The position numbers and the translations under genes were made by a program. The notes beneath the pieces were generated by a model. The model worked only from the letters and a program-made list of their open reading frames with translations, was not told the DNA's origin and ran no database searches. A DNA stretch of 64,000 bases from Xanthobacter dioxanivorans (GTDB lineage Bacteria; Pseudomonadota; Alphaproteobacteria; Rhizobiales; Xanthobacteraceae): positions 62,001-126,000 of the forward strand of contig NZ_CP063363.1 in the NCBI RefSeq assembly GCF_016807805.1, given 5' to 3'. Shown here piece after piece: positions 18,188 through 26,505 of the stretch. The first letter of the stretch is position 1. Each line of letters opens with the position of its first letter.

Positions 18188-18767
18188 TGGCGAGCATCAA
18201 CGATCTTTCGCTTGCCAAGGGTTTGACGACCCAGGTCGAAGACGCCTGCGCCGGCTTGGAAAGCGGCGAAGCACCGATCCTAGATCATGTCTCGGAGATC
18301 ACGGCCGAACTGTTGAAATGGTGGTTCCAGACTGAATTTCAGGACGCCCGCACCTTCAATTTCCATCCCGGCCAGCGGCAAGCCCTGCTGAACGTGATCT
18401 ATGCCCATGAGGTTTTGGGCATTGCGTCCCTGCAAGACCTCTACCAAATCGCCGCCCCTGACGTGATGCTGACAAGCACGCGGGATTCCGAGATCATCCG
18501 CGCGCCGAAAAATGCCTATCCGAAATACTGCCTGAAAATGGCGACCGGAACGGGAAAGACCTGGGTTCTGCAAGCCCTCATGGTCTGGCAGATTCTCAAC
18601 GCGAACCGCGCGCCGGATAGCGACCGCTACACCAAAAACTTCCTCGTCGTTGCCCCCGGCCTCATCGTTTACGATCGGCTGCTTGACGCCTTCATGGGGA
18701 AGGAACGAGACGGCAAGCGCGATTTCACGATTTCTGACCTGTCGATATTCCAGGAACTGTTCATCCC
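18184..18767 (+). pseudogene. res: type III restriction enzyme Res, 5' part
   Basis: The frame encodes about 195 residues of the Res N-terminus: TEFQDARTFNFHPGQRQALL, then the Walker A motif KMATGTGKTWVLQALMVWQI near residue 125, LVVAPGLIVYDRLLDAF and DFTISDLSIFQELFIP. It is cut at the codons for FIP (18760-18768) by foreign DNA beginning with the IS1380-type element. The rest of the gene resumes with FIPDSYRDEVFRFVQGA at 23361. Without the downstream helicase motifs this fragment cannot be an active translocase. Confidence 0.88.
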
Positions 18768-20412
18768 ACATTCTCCAAGTAAGTCGCTGATTTCGCTGTC
18801 GTAATCGTGATATTTCGCATATAAATCATGGCGTTGACGGCTGCGAGGGGCGCGTTTCATGGATCACCTGGAGGGTGCGGGCTTGGCGCGGGGAGATCGG
18901 GTTGATTTCGACCGCCGTGTGCGTCTGGAGTTCCGTGGTGCGCAGATCAGTTCAGACGGTGGCCTGCTGGTGATGCGCGAGCTTGATGACGTGCTCGGCC
19001 TGTCCAATCTGGCGTCGGAGGCGCTGCGAGACAGCCGCACCGGGAAGAACACGCTCCATCGGCTTGACGGATTGTTCCGGCAATCGGTGTTCGGACGACT
19101 GGCCGGATACGAGGATGTGAACGATGCCGACCGCTTGGCCCTCGATCCCGTGATGCGTCAGGTCGTTGGCGGCAGGGCCGTCGAGGCGCAAGCTGCTTCG
19201 GCATCGCAGATGGGACGGTTCGAGACCGAGACGCTGGCTCTGGCCGCGAACCGGGCGGCGCTGGCCGATCTGAACGGCCAATGGATCGACCGGTTTCATG
19301 ACCGCAACGGGTTGAAATACATCGTGCTGGACATGGACAGCTCGGTCAGCCCCACCCACGGCGATCAGGAAGGTGCTGCCTGGAACGGGCATTTCGACTG
19401 CACCTGCTATCACCCCATCTTCTTGTTCAACCAGTTTGGCATGCTGGAGCGCTGCGCCCTGCGTAACGGCAATGTCCACAGCGCCGATGGCTGGCGGGAT
19501 GTCCTTGATCCCGTCATTGCCCGATATGCTGGCCGCGACCTTGGTGGACGCTTCTTCCGGGCCGACGCTGCCTACGCGATCCCCGCGATCTATATGCGGC
19601 TGGAAGAAGCCAGGTTCTTCTACGCCATCCGTCTGCCCGCCAACGCCGTCTTGCGCGAGAAGATCGCGCATCGGCTGACACGGCCCGTGGGACGGCCTTC
19701 GCTGACCAAGGTCAAACGGTTCTTCGAGGACTTCGAGTATCAGGCGGCGTCCTGGGACAAGCCGCGCCGCGTCATCGCCAAGATCGAATGGCATCCGGGC
19801 GAGCTGTTCCCCAAAGTCGGCTTCATCGTCACCAACCTGCCGATGGAGCCAGACTGGGTGGTGAGGTTCTACAACCAGCGCGGCACCGCAGAGCAGCACA
19901 TCAAGGAAGGCAAATATGCCTTTCGCTGGACGCGGCTGTCATGCCGGAAGTTCCGGCACAACGAGGTGCGGCTGCAACTGCACGCGCTGGCCTACAACCT
20001 GGCAACCTTCCTGCGCTGCATCGAACTGCCCGAGGCCATGGCGGACTGGTCGTTGACCAGCCTGCAACTCAAGCTGATCAAGATCGGCGCCCGCGTCGTC
20101 CGCCACGCCCGCGCCATTACCTTCCAGTTGGCCGAGGTCGCCGTCACCGGCCCGATGGTGCGGGCCGTCCTTGCCGCCATCCGCCGTCTTCGAACGCCTC
20201 CGTCATGCGCATGACCACGATCCATGCCCAAGCTGAACGAAAGCGGCAGGACAGGTCCGTCTGCCGCGCGGAAAAGCGGCTCTGCCGGGCCAGAATGCTG
20301 CGGGTTCGAGGCTTGATCCACCCGACTTCGGCCGTTTGCGCGACGACAGACACCGCTCGGGGCGAAAAACGCTTGCCCAGCGAGCAAAATCAGGCGATCT
20401 TGAAGTCAAGCG
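18768..20412 (+). mobile_element. IS1380-family insertion sequence (ends approximate)
   Basis: The core is the transposase at 18859-20214. Imperfect inverted similarity exists between AAGTAAGTCGCTGATTTCGC (starting 18777) and the complement of roughly 20385-20412 (AAGATCGCCTGATTTTGC), which would give an element of about 1.6 kb. No exact target duplication could be fixed, so the ends are estimates. It forms the left edge of the 4.6-kb foreign segment inside res. Confidence 0.55.
18859..20214 (+). CDS. IS1380-family transposase
   Basis: The 451-residue protein has the order of IS1380 DDE transposases: RLEFRGAQISSDGGLLVMRE near the start, the first catalytic aspartate in YIVLDMDSSVSPTHGDQEGA near residue 155, and RFFRADAAYAIPAIYMRLEE with the second near residue 235. 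YNQRGTAEQHIKEGKYAFRW holds the glutamate near residue 345, and the WTRLSCRKFRHNEVRLQLHALAYN type tail follows. Length is normal and the frame is intact. It probably brought, or recombined with, the dehydrogenase and lactonase genes that follow. Confidence 0.9.
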   Translation: MDHLEGAGLARGDRVDFDRRVRLEFRGAQISSDGGLLVMRELDDVLGLSNLASEALRDSRTGKNTLHRLDGLFRQSVFGRLAGYEDVNDADRLALDPVMRQVVGGRAVEAQAASASQMGRFETETLALAANRAALADLNGQWIDRFHDRNGLKYIVLDMDSSVSPTHGDQEGAAWNGHFDCTCYHPIFLFNQFGMLERCALRNGNVHSADGWRDVLDPVIARYAGRDLGGRFFRADAAYAIPAIYMRLEEARFFYAIRLPANAVLREKIAHRLTRPVGRPSLTKVKRFFEDFEYQAASWDKPRRVIAKIEWHPGELFPKVGFIVTNLPMEPDWVVRFYNQRGTAEQHIKEGKYAFRWTRLSCRKFRHNEVRLQLHALAYNLATFLRCIELPEAMADWSLTSLQLKLIKIGARVVRHARAITFQLAEVAVTGPMVRAVLAAIRRLRTPPSCA

Positions 20413-20455
20413 GCAGGCCACTTGGGGAATGTCGGTTAAGGGAGAGGAGCCCGCT

Positions 20456-21499
20456 ATGAAAGGTGCCGTCTATGATGCCAAGGGAGGCATTGAATGGAAA
20501 GAAGTGCCAAAACCCAAGATTGAAGATCCCACAGATGCCATAGTGCGCATCACCAAGACGACAGTGTGCGGAACCGACCTGCATATCCTCAGGGGAGACG
20601 TGCCCAGCGTAACCGAAGGCCGGGTGCTGGGCCATGAAGGCGTCGGCGTCGTCGAAGAAGTCGGCAGTTCGGTCACCCGCATAAAGCCGGGCGACCGGGT
20701 TGTGATCTCGGCCATCTCGTCCTGCGGCAGTTGCTATCAATGCAAGAAGGGCCTGGGGTGCCATTGCGAGGCGAAGGATGGCGGTTGGGTGCTGGGCAAT
20801 CTGTTGAACGGCACGCAGGCGCACTATACCCGCGTCCCACATGCCGATAACGGCTTGCACGTCATTCCCGACGGTGTCGATGAAGAGGCCGCGGTAATGC
20901 TGTCCGACATTCTGCCCACAGGCTTCGAGGTCGGCGTATTGGCTGGAAATGTGCAGCCAGGCAGCAATGTGGTGATTGTCGGTGCCGGACCTGTGGGTCT
21001 GGCGGCGCTGGTCACGGCGCAGTTCTATTCGCCCGCTTCGATCATCGTGATCGACACGGACGATCCACGACTTGAGGCGGCCGAACGCCTTGGGGCGACC
21101 CGCACGATCAACCCCTCGAAAGAAGACTATGCCGCCGTGGTCAAAGAACTGACGGACGGATATGGCGCCGATACGGTGATTGAATGCGTCGGTATCCCTG
21201 AAACCTTTGACATGTGCCAGAAACTGGTCGCGAAGGGCGGCAACATCGCCAATATCGGCGTGCATGGCACAGCGGTCGATCTACATCTGCAGGACCTGTG
21301 GAACGCGAACATCGTGATCTCCACGGGCTATGTCACCACCAATTCGACGCAGATGCTGATGAAGACCGTCGCCTCGGGCAAGATCCGTCCCGAGGAGTTC
21401 GTGACCCATCATTTTGCTCTGGACGATATTGAGGAGGCCTACCGCGTCTTTGGCGCAGCCGCCAAGAACAAGGCGCTAAAGCTGATCCTGTCGGCCTGA
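20456..21499 (+). CDS. zinc-dependent alcohol dehydrogenase (MDR superfamily)
   Basis: The ATG at 20456 follows GGAGAGGAG by six nt; an upstream in-frame start at 20336 lies in IS-flanking DNA and is rejected. The 347-residue enzyme has the catalytic zinc ligands in TTVCGTDLHILRG and LGHEGVGVVEEVG. The structural-zinc cysteines lie in CGSCYQCKKGLGCHCE and the NAD-binding motif in VIVGAGPVGLAALV. It oxidises an alcohol in the cytoplasm with NAD(P). The neighbour is an SMP-30-type lactonase, so the pair may oxidise a sugar-like alcohol to a lactone and open the ring, which is inference. A hairpin at 21506-21537 follows. Confidence 0.92.
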   Translation: MKGAVYDAKGGIEWKEVPKPKIEDPTDAIVRITKTTVCGTDLHILRGDVPSVTEGRVLGHEGVGVVEEVGSSVTRIKPGDRVVISAISSCGSCYQCKKGLGCHCEAKDGGWVLGNLLNGTQAHYTRVPHADNGLHVIPDGVDEEAAVMLSDILPTGFEVGVLAGNVQPGSNVVIVGAGPVGLAALVTAQFYSPASIIVIDTDDPRLEAAERLGATRTINPSKEDYAAVVKELTDGYGADTVIECVGIPETFDMCQKLVAKGGNIANIGVHGTAVDLHLQDLWNANIVISTGYVTTNSTQMLMKTVASGKIRPEEFVTHHFALDDIEEAYRVFGAAAKNKALKLILSA

Positions 21500-21505
21500 G
21501 CCGGA

Positions 21506-21537
21506 TGCCCGCCCTTCGCTCTGGTCTTGGGCGGGCA
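21506..21537 (+). terminator. hairpin after the alcohol dehydrogenase
   Basis: TGCCCGCCC and GGGCGGGCA form a perfect 9-bp stem just after the stop codon. An A-run rather than a T-run follows, so it may work as a terminator for the opposite strand or simply protect the transcript end. Confidence 0.45.
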
Positions 21538-21624
21538 AAACCACGTTAGCTGGACTGTGGGCGCATAGATCGCGTTGCCTTTTGGGATGCGGGAACAGTT
21601 GGTTGGTTCTGAGGGAGGAGCCTA

Positions 21625-22518
21625 ATGCCGAGAGAGTTGAAGCCGGTCGTTACCGGCATGTCGTATATGGAAGGTCCGCGCTGGCACGACGGGCGTATGT
21701 GGTTTTCGGACTTCTACACCCACCGCGTCTATTCGGTGAATGAGGATGGCAGCGACCAGCGCGTTGAACTGGAGGTGCCAAATCAGCCATCAGGTATCGG
21801 CTGGCTGCCTGATGGCAGTCTGGTGGCCGTCTCGATGCGCGACCGAAAGATTCTGCGCCGCACACCTAATGGCGAAGTCGTCGTCCATGCCGACTTGTCG
21901 GATCATGTCACGGGGCATCCGAATGATATGGTCGTGGACAACAAGGGCCGCATCTATGTCGGCAATTTCGGCTTCGATCTTATGGGTGGTGCCCCGGTAT
22001 CGCCGACCGTGCTGTTGCGTGTCGATCTGGATGGTTCGGTGCATGAAGTGGCCGATGACCTGTGGTTCCCGAACGGCTCGGTCATCACGCCTGAGGGTGT
22101 GCTGATCGTGAACGAAACGATGGGCAACCGCGCCACCGCTTTTGACATTGCCGAGGATGGTAGCCTGACCAACCGGAGGGAATGGTTCAAATTCGCCGAA
22201 CTTCCGACCGAGACGTACGTCGCGGATGGTATCGACGCCGGGCAATACCCTTGTGGCCCGGATGGCAGTTGTTTGGACGCAGAAGGCGGCTTGTGGATCG
22301 CGGATGCGATGAACGGTCGCGTCTTGCGCGTGTTGGAGGGCGGTGAGGTCACCGAAGAAATCGACCCGGGAACAGGCGTCTTTGCCTGCGGTCTCGGCGG
22401 CGCCGACGGCAAGACGCTTTACCTCTGCACAGCACCGGATTTCTTCGAGGACAAGCGTTCTGCGGCCCGCGAAGCCGTTTTGATGGCCACGAAAGTGGAC
22501 GTGCCCGCTGCCACGTAA
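21625..22518 (+). CDS. SMP-30/gluconolactonase/LRE-family protein
   Basis: The 297-residue beta-propeller protein starts SYMEGPRWHDGRMWFSDF, containing the metal-ligand glutamate of the family. It continues QPSGIGWLPDGSLVAVSMRD, GHPNDMVVDNKGRIYVGNFG (conserved Asn-Asp) and DAEGGLWIADAMNGRVLRVL with another metal-site aspartate. Family members hydrolyse sugar lactones or related esters in a metal-dependent way. It lies 125 bp after the dehydrogenase, with GGAGGAG before its ATG, and a strong hairpin follows at 22581-22611. The pair looks like a small catabolic cassette transferred into the restriction locus. Confidence 0.88.
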   Translation: MPRELKPVVTGMSYMEGPRWHDGRMWFSDFYTHRVYSVNEDGSDQRVELEVPNQPSGIGWLPDGSLVAVSMRDRKILRRTPNGEVVVHADLSDHVTGHPNDMVVDNKGRIYVGNFGFDLMGGAPVSPTVLLRVDLDGSVHEVADDLWFPNGSVITPEGVLIVNETMGNRATAFDIAEDGSLTNRREWFKFAELPTETYVADGIDAGQYPCGPDGSCLDAEGGLWIADAMNGRVLRVLEGGEVTEEIDPGTGVFACGLGGADGKTLYLCTAPDFFEDKRSAAREAVLMATKVDVPAAT

Positions 22519-22580
22519 CGGTTTGTTGCGTGAAGGAATGCGTGCCATTCTATTTTGCAGCTGCGCGATAATATATCCTT

Positions 22581-22611
22581 GGACTTGCCCCTTGCTACGT
22601 GGGGCAAGTCC
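22581..22611. terminator. perfect 11-bp hairpin below the lactonase
   Basis: GGACTTGCCCC and GGGGCAAGTCC flank a 9-nt loop, 62 bp after the lactonase stop. There is no T-run. It is probably the transcript end of the dehydrogenase-lactonase cassette. Confidence 0.6.
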
Positions 22612-22731
22612 ACCGTATCGACCCAGTGGAAATCTGCTCATGCTACAAGAAGTAAAACGTAGCGATGAGTAGACCATTGGAAGACGTCGTCAAACGGTGA
22701 ACGACCAAGCGCAAGTCAGCGCCGGAAATGC

Positions 22732-22882
22732 TTAGTTGTTCAGTCCCGGCATCTGTTGGATCGGGTTCAGGATGAATCTGTTGGGCTCTGCTGTCCAGAT
22801 CTTGCAGATGTATTCGTAGGGTGTGAGGCCGCCTAGGGTCTTCAGCCTGCGCGCAAAGTTGTAGGCTGCGATGAAATCCCCG
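22732..22882 (-). pseudogene. C-terminal remnant of an integrase-core transposase (IS481-like)
   Basis: The minus strand reads DFIAAYNFARRLKTLGGLTP, then YEYICKIWTAEPNRFILNPI and QQMPGLNN before the stop. This is the standard tail of IS481-type transposases. Only about 50 codons remain; upstream (22883 onward) the sequence changes to AT-rich DNA. It shows that a second insertion sequence took part in building the foreign segment. Confidence 0.75.
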
Positions 22883-23074
22883 TTATATAGTCAACGATAC
22901 GCATTATTTCCGCCCCCAATATTCTTCACAAATATCCAGAGCAGGTTTGTTCAGCTTTGCCGCTTCTGAGGACTTGGCGTCCAGTATAGCAATGAACTTC
23001 TCGGCCTCTATGTTCGCCGTAAGAATATTGAACTCGCTTTCTGCTGCATCCCATTTAACGTGGCGCTGCTGAAA

Positions 23075-23278
23075 ATGAAGAAGTTTCTCGATATACTGAC
23101 CTGGTTCATCTTGATCGCATTATGCGGAGGTTCTGTTGTATGGCATTTTATCGATACTGAAAAAGAAACCCAACTAAGTATATTTCTCGGTAGAATGACT
23201 TTTATCTTCGGTGGCATTGGTATCGCCCTGCTCGTGTTTCATCTGATAACCCTTCTATTGTTTCCAACTCGTAAATAA
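23075..23278 (+). CDS. small hydrophobic protein, unknown function
   Basis: Sixty-seven residues from ATG 23075 (an in-frame GTG lies at 23060) contain two clear membrane segments, ILTWFILIALCGGSVVWHFI and FIFGGIGIALLVFHLITLLL, joined by a charged loop (DTEKETQLS). The surrounding 22,883-23,360 stretch is much more AT-rich than its neighbours. On the other strand, an open but start-less frame overlaps its first part. No family was recognised. It could be a real small inner-membrane protein or a leftover of a transferred locus. Confidence 0.4.
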   Translation: MKKFLDILTWFILIALCGGSVVWHFIDTEKETQLSIFLGRMTFIFGGIGIALLVFHLITLLLFPTRK

Positions 23279-23360
23279 TCCGCATCCTTGGAGGAACGCT
23301 TATGAGTATGACAGAAAATCATTACCGCCTTGGGCAAAGCGTTTCAGCTCCGAATCCAAG

Positions 23361-25723
23361 TTCATTCCCGATTCCTACCGGGACGAGGTTTTCCGGTTCG
23401 TGCAAGGGGCGGTCTGCCCGAAAGAAGACATTGGCCGCAAGGTCACGGCCGGCGGCATCATCGCCATTTCCAACTGGCATGTGCTGTCGGAAGAAGGCGA
23501 GCCGCTTGAGGATGAGGAAATCACCGCGCCGGGGGAATCCGCCGATCCGAAAATCGTTGTGCAGAGCGTCCTTCCCCTGACGCCCGGCACCAGCCAAGGC
23601 AACGATTTGAACGTGCTGAACCGTCGCTATGAGCGCGGCGGCATCCTCTCCTACCTGAAAGACCTGCCCGCGCTCATGGTCTTCAATGACGAAGCCCACC
23701 ATATTCACGAGTTCAAGCGGGAAGGCGAGGTGACGGAAGTTGAATGGCAAAAGAGCCTCAACCTGATCGCAGAACCCAAGGGCCGCCGCTTCGTCCAAGT
23801 GGACTTTTCGGCCACGCCCTATAACGAGGTCGGGACTGGCCGGAACAGCCGGAAATCCTACTTCCCGCACATCGCCGTTGATTTCGACCTGAAGACGGCC
23901 ATGCGCACCGGCCTGGTCAAATCCCTTGTTCTCGACAAACGCTCCGAAATCGGGGCGCTGAGCCATGAGGAATTGGATTTCAAGGCCGATCGGGATGAGA
24001 ACGGCAACCCGATGCTGTCAGAGGGGCAGCGCATTATGTTGCGCGCCGGCCTGACCAAGCTCCGGAAGCTGGAAGCCGATTTTGCCGCCCTCGATCCGGA
24101 CAAGCATCCGAAAATGCTGGTGGTCTGCGAAGACACCACGGTTACGCCGCTCGTCGCTGATTTCATGCAGCTCGAAGGGCTGGCCGATGACGAGGTTTTG
24201 CGCGTCGATTCCAACCGCAAGGGCGAGCTGAAGCCCGACGAATGGAAGGTGCTGCGCGAACGCCTGTTCGACGTGGACCGTCACAAATCCCCGCGCGTCA
24301 TAGTGAGCGTGCTCATGCTGCGCGAAGGCTTCGACGTGAATAACATCTGCGTCATTGTCCCGCTGCGCGCATCGAGCGCCGGCATCTTGCTGGAACAGAC
24401 GATCGGGCGCGGCTTGCGTCTGATGTGGCGCGGCAATGAATACGACGACATAAAGCGGGAGAACCGCCAGCTCATTCGCGGCGGAAAGACACCCTCCAAC
24501 ATGATCGACATTCTTTCGATCGTGGAGCATCCGGCGTTCCAGGGCTTCTATGACGAGCTGATTCAGGAAGGCTTGGCGGCTGAAGCAGATGACAACGACG
24601 ACGAGGCGAATGGCAGCTCGACCGGCGACCTGATCTCGGTTGGCCTCCGGCCGGGCTTCGAGGAATACGATTTCGCCATACCCTTCATCCTGCGGGAACA
24701 GGTCGAGGCGCTGGAAGATACCCATATCGACCCTTCGAGCCTCGCGCCGTTCGGATCGTTTTCGCTCCAACAACTCAAGGGGCAGATCGGCCAGGGCGAG
24801 AAGTTCCATTCCGAAGACGTGCAGGCGAAAACGCGCTTTGGCGACTATCGCGTGCATGGCGGCGTGATGACCGCGACGGGATATAATGACTACCTGGCCC
24901 GGATCACGCGCCGGATCACGGAAGCCGTCACCCTGACGGATACCACAAACAGCTCGAAGGCTTTCGCCAACGCCAGCAAGTTCCCCTACATCCAGATAAA
25001 CCGGGCCGAGATGGCCGAGGGCATCGACACCTTCATTCGTCGGCACCTGTTCGGCCAGGAGCTGGACCCTCTCACGGATGAGAACTGGCGCGTCCTGCTG
25101 ATCGACCCGGTGACGGAGCACATTATCAAGGTGTGGGCGCGCGCCATTCTCGAAGCGGAAGACAGCGTGATTGTCGCCAATGCCGAGGTCGCGCATCGGC
25201 GTCTTTCGGAAGTGCCCAAGCTCGCCATGCGGGAAGGATCATCGCTGGCCGTCGAGAAAGCTATCTATCTGCGCCTTCCCTATCCCTCGCGGAACGGCGG
25301 CCTTGAACTGGCATTTATGGAAACCTGCGAGCGTGACGCCAGCGTTGAAGCCTTCTGCAAGATCAACGAGCAGAAACACACCTTCGCGCGCCTGCGATAC
25401 ATCAAGGAAGATGGGCTTCCGGCGTTCTATTCGCCGGATTTCTTCGTGAGAGCAGGCGGAGCGATTTATCTGGTGGAAACAAAGGCACAAGGCCAGCTCA
25501 CCAGCCCGAACGTGCTGCGCAAGCGCAAGGCCGCCGTTTCATGGTGCGACCGGATCAACGCCCTTCCTCCGGAACAGCGTAGCGATTCCGAATGGCACTA
25601 TGTCCTTCTCGGGAAGACACCTTCTATGGCTGGCGGGACAAGGGCGGCTCGATCGCTGATCTTCTTGCCTATGCCCGGCTGCGCCCTGTCGAAGACAAAG
25701 GCCAGGCCAAGTTCGCCTTCTGA
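23361..25723 (+). pseudogene. res: type III restriction enzyme Res, 3' part, also frameshifted near its end
   Basis: In-frame homology resumes with FIPDSYRDEVFRFVQGAVCP and continues through the DEAD-box motif VFNDEAHHIHEFKREGEV, FVQVDFSATPYNEVG, the helicase motif LLEQTIGRGLRLMWRG and the nuclease motif SPDFFVRAGGAIYLVETKAQ (PD-ETK). A GTG at 23400 is the first possible start, so no complete product is expected. Near 25611 a GGG run has apparently lost one base. The original frame would read LGEDTFYGWRDKGGSIADLL and stop at 25721-25723, whereas the present frame runs on to 25784. Res is therefore broken twice. Confidence 0.88.
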
Positions 25724-25744
25724 ACTTCACGCCGGGGCAGCAAT

Positions 25745-26494
25745 CTATTGCCCCGGCGCTTTCACGGTGATGGTGCAACGCTGATCCTCGCCGGCCGTGC
25801 GCGCGGCCTCCCAACAAGCCGCTACCGCCTCCCTGTTCGCCTCAACAAGCTGATCGGCCGACGCCACCCGCTGCCATGCTTCCGGGCTGCCGAACGCCAT
25901 GAGGCTCATGCCGGCCTGCCACGGCCTTTCGCCCATGACGACGCTGGCGACACGCGGCGCGGCCGAGAACGGCAACAGGCGCGGAAGGAACAGCATCACC
26001 AGCGCGCCGGCGAGCAGGCCGACAGCGAAGGCGACGACAAGCCACCAATTTTGCCGATCGCGCTCCCGCGCGCTGGCGACGTGCGCCGAAAGATTGCGGC
26101 CGGCGCGCTCGAGGTCGGACGCCTGCCGCTCGAGCTGCTGCGCGGCGGTGCGTATAAGGGCCTCGCCGCTGCGCTCGAGGACCGCCGCATAGTGCTGCGC
26201 GCCCTGCCGGAGAATGGGTGACTGCTCTACGCCGTGCATCCGCTCCGCAACATTGTCGAGCGCCTGCACGAGCTGGGCGAGCTGGGGCTTGTAGTCCTGC
26301 GCCGGCTCGATCTTTTCGAGCTGGTCGAAAGCCGCTTCCAGCCCGCGCCGCATCACGGTCATTTCCGCGCCGATCTGCGCGCCCTGCGTCTCGATCGTGC
26401 GCCGTAGCGCGTCGAACGCGGCGGCCGGGTCGCCGGCGTCCTCGTCCAGTGCTTCCGGCTCGATTCCTTCCCTGTCGTCGTCCAGCTCCGCCAT
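25745..26494 (-). CDS. membrane-anchored coiled-coil protein beside the relaxase (DUF6118-like)
   Basis: The 249-residue protein has an acidic N-terminus, a long helical stretch with heptad character (residues about 35-140), one membrane helix (WWLVVAFAVGLLAGALVMLF) near residue 155, and a small C-terminal domain with two cysteines (AACWEAARTAGEDQRCTITV). The layout and position directly downstream of a Ti-type relaxase match the DUF6118 proteins of alphaproteobacterial mobilizable plasmids; this assignment is from memory and tentative. It probably supports transfer. It starts 11 bp below the relaxase stop, so co-transcription is likely. Confidence 0.6.
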   Translation of the reverse strand: MAELDDDREGIEPEALDEDAGDPAAAFDALRRTIETQGAQIGAEMTVMRRGLEAAFDQLEKIEPAQDYKPQLAQLVQALDNVAERMHGVEQSPILRQGAQHYAAVLERSGEALIRTAAQQLERQASDLERAGRNLSAHVASARERDRQNWWLVVAFAVGLLAGALVMLFLPRLLPFSAAPRVASVVMGERPWQAGMSLMAFGSPEAWQRVASADQLVEANREAVAACWEAARTAGEDQRCTITVKAPGQ

Positions 26495-26505
26495 GTTCTC
26501 CGTGC

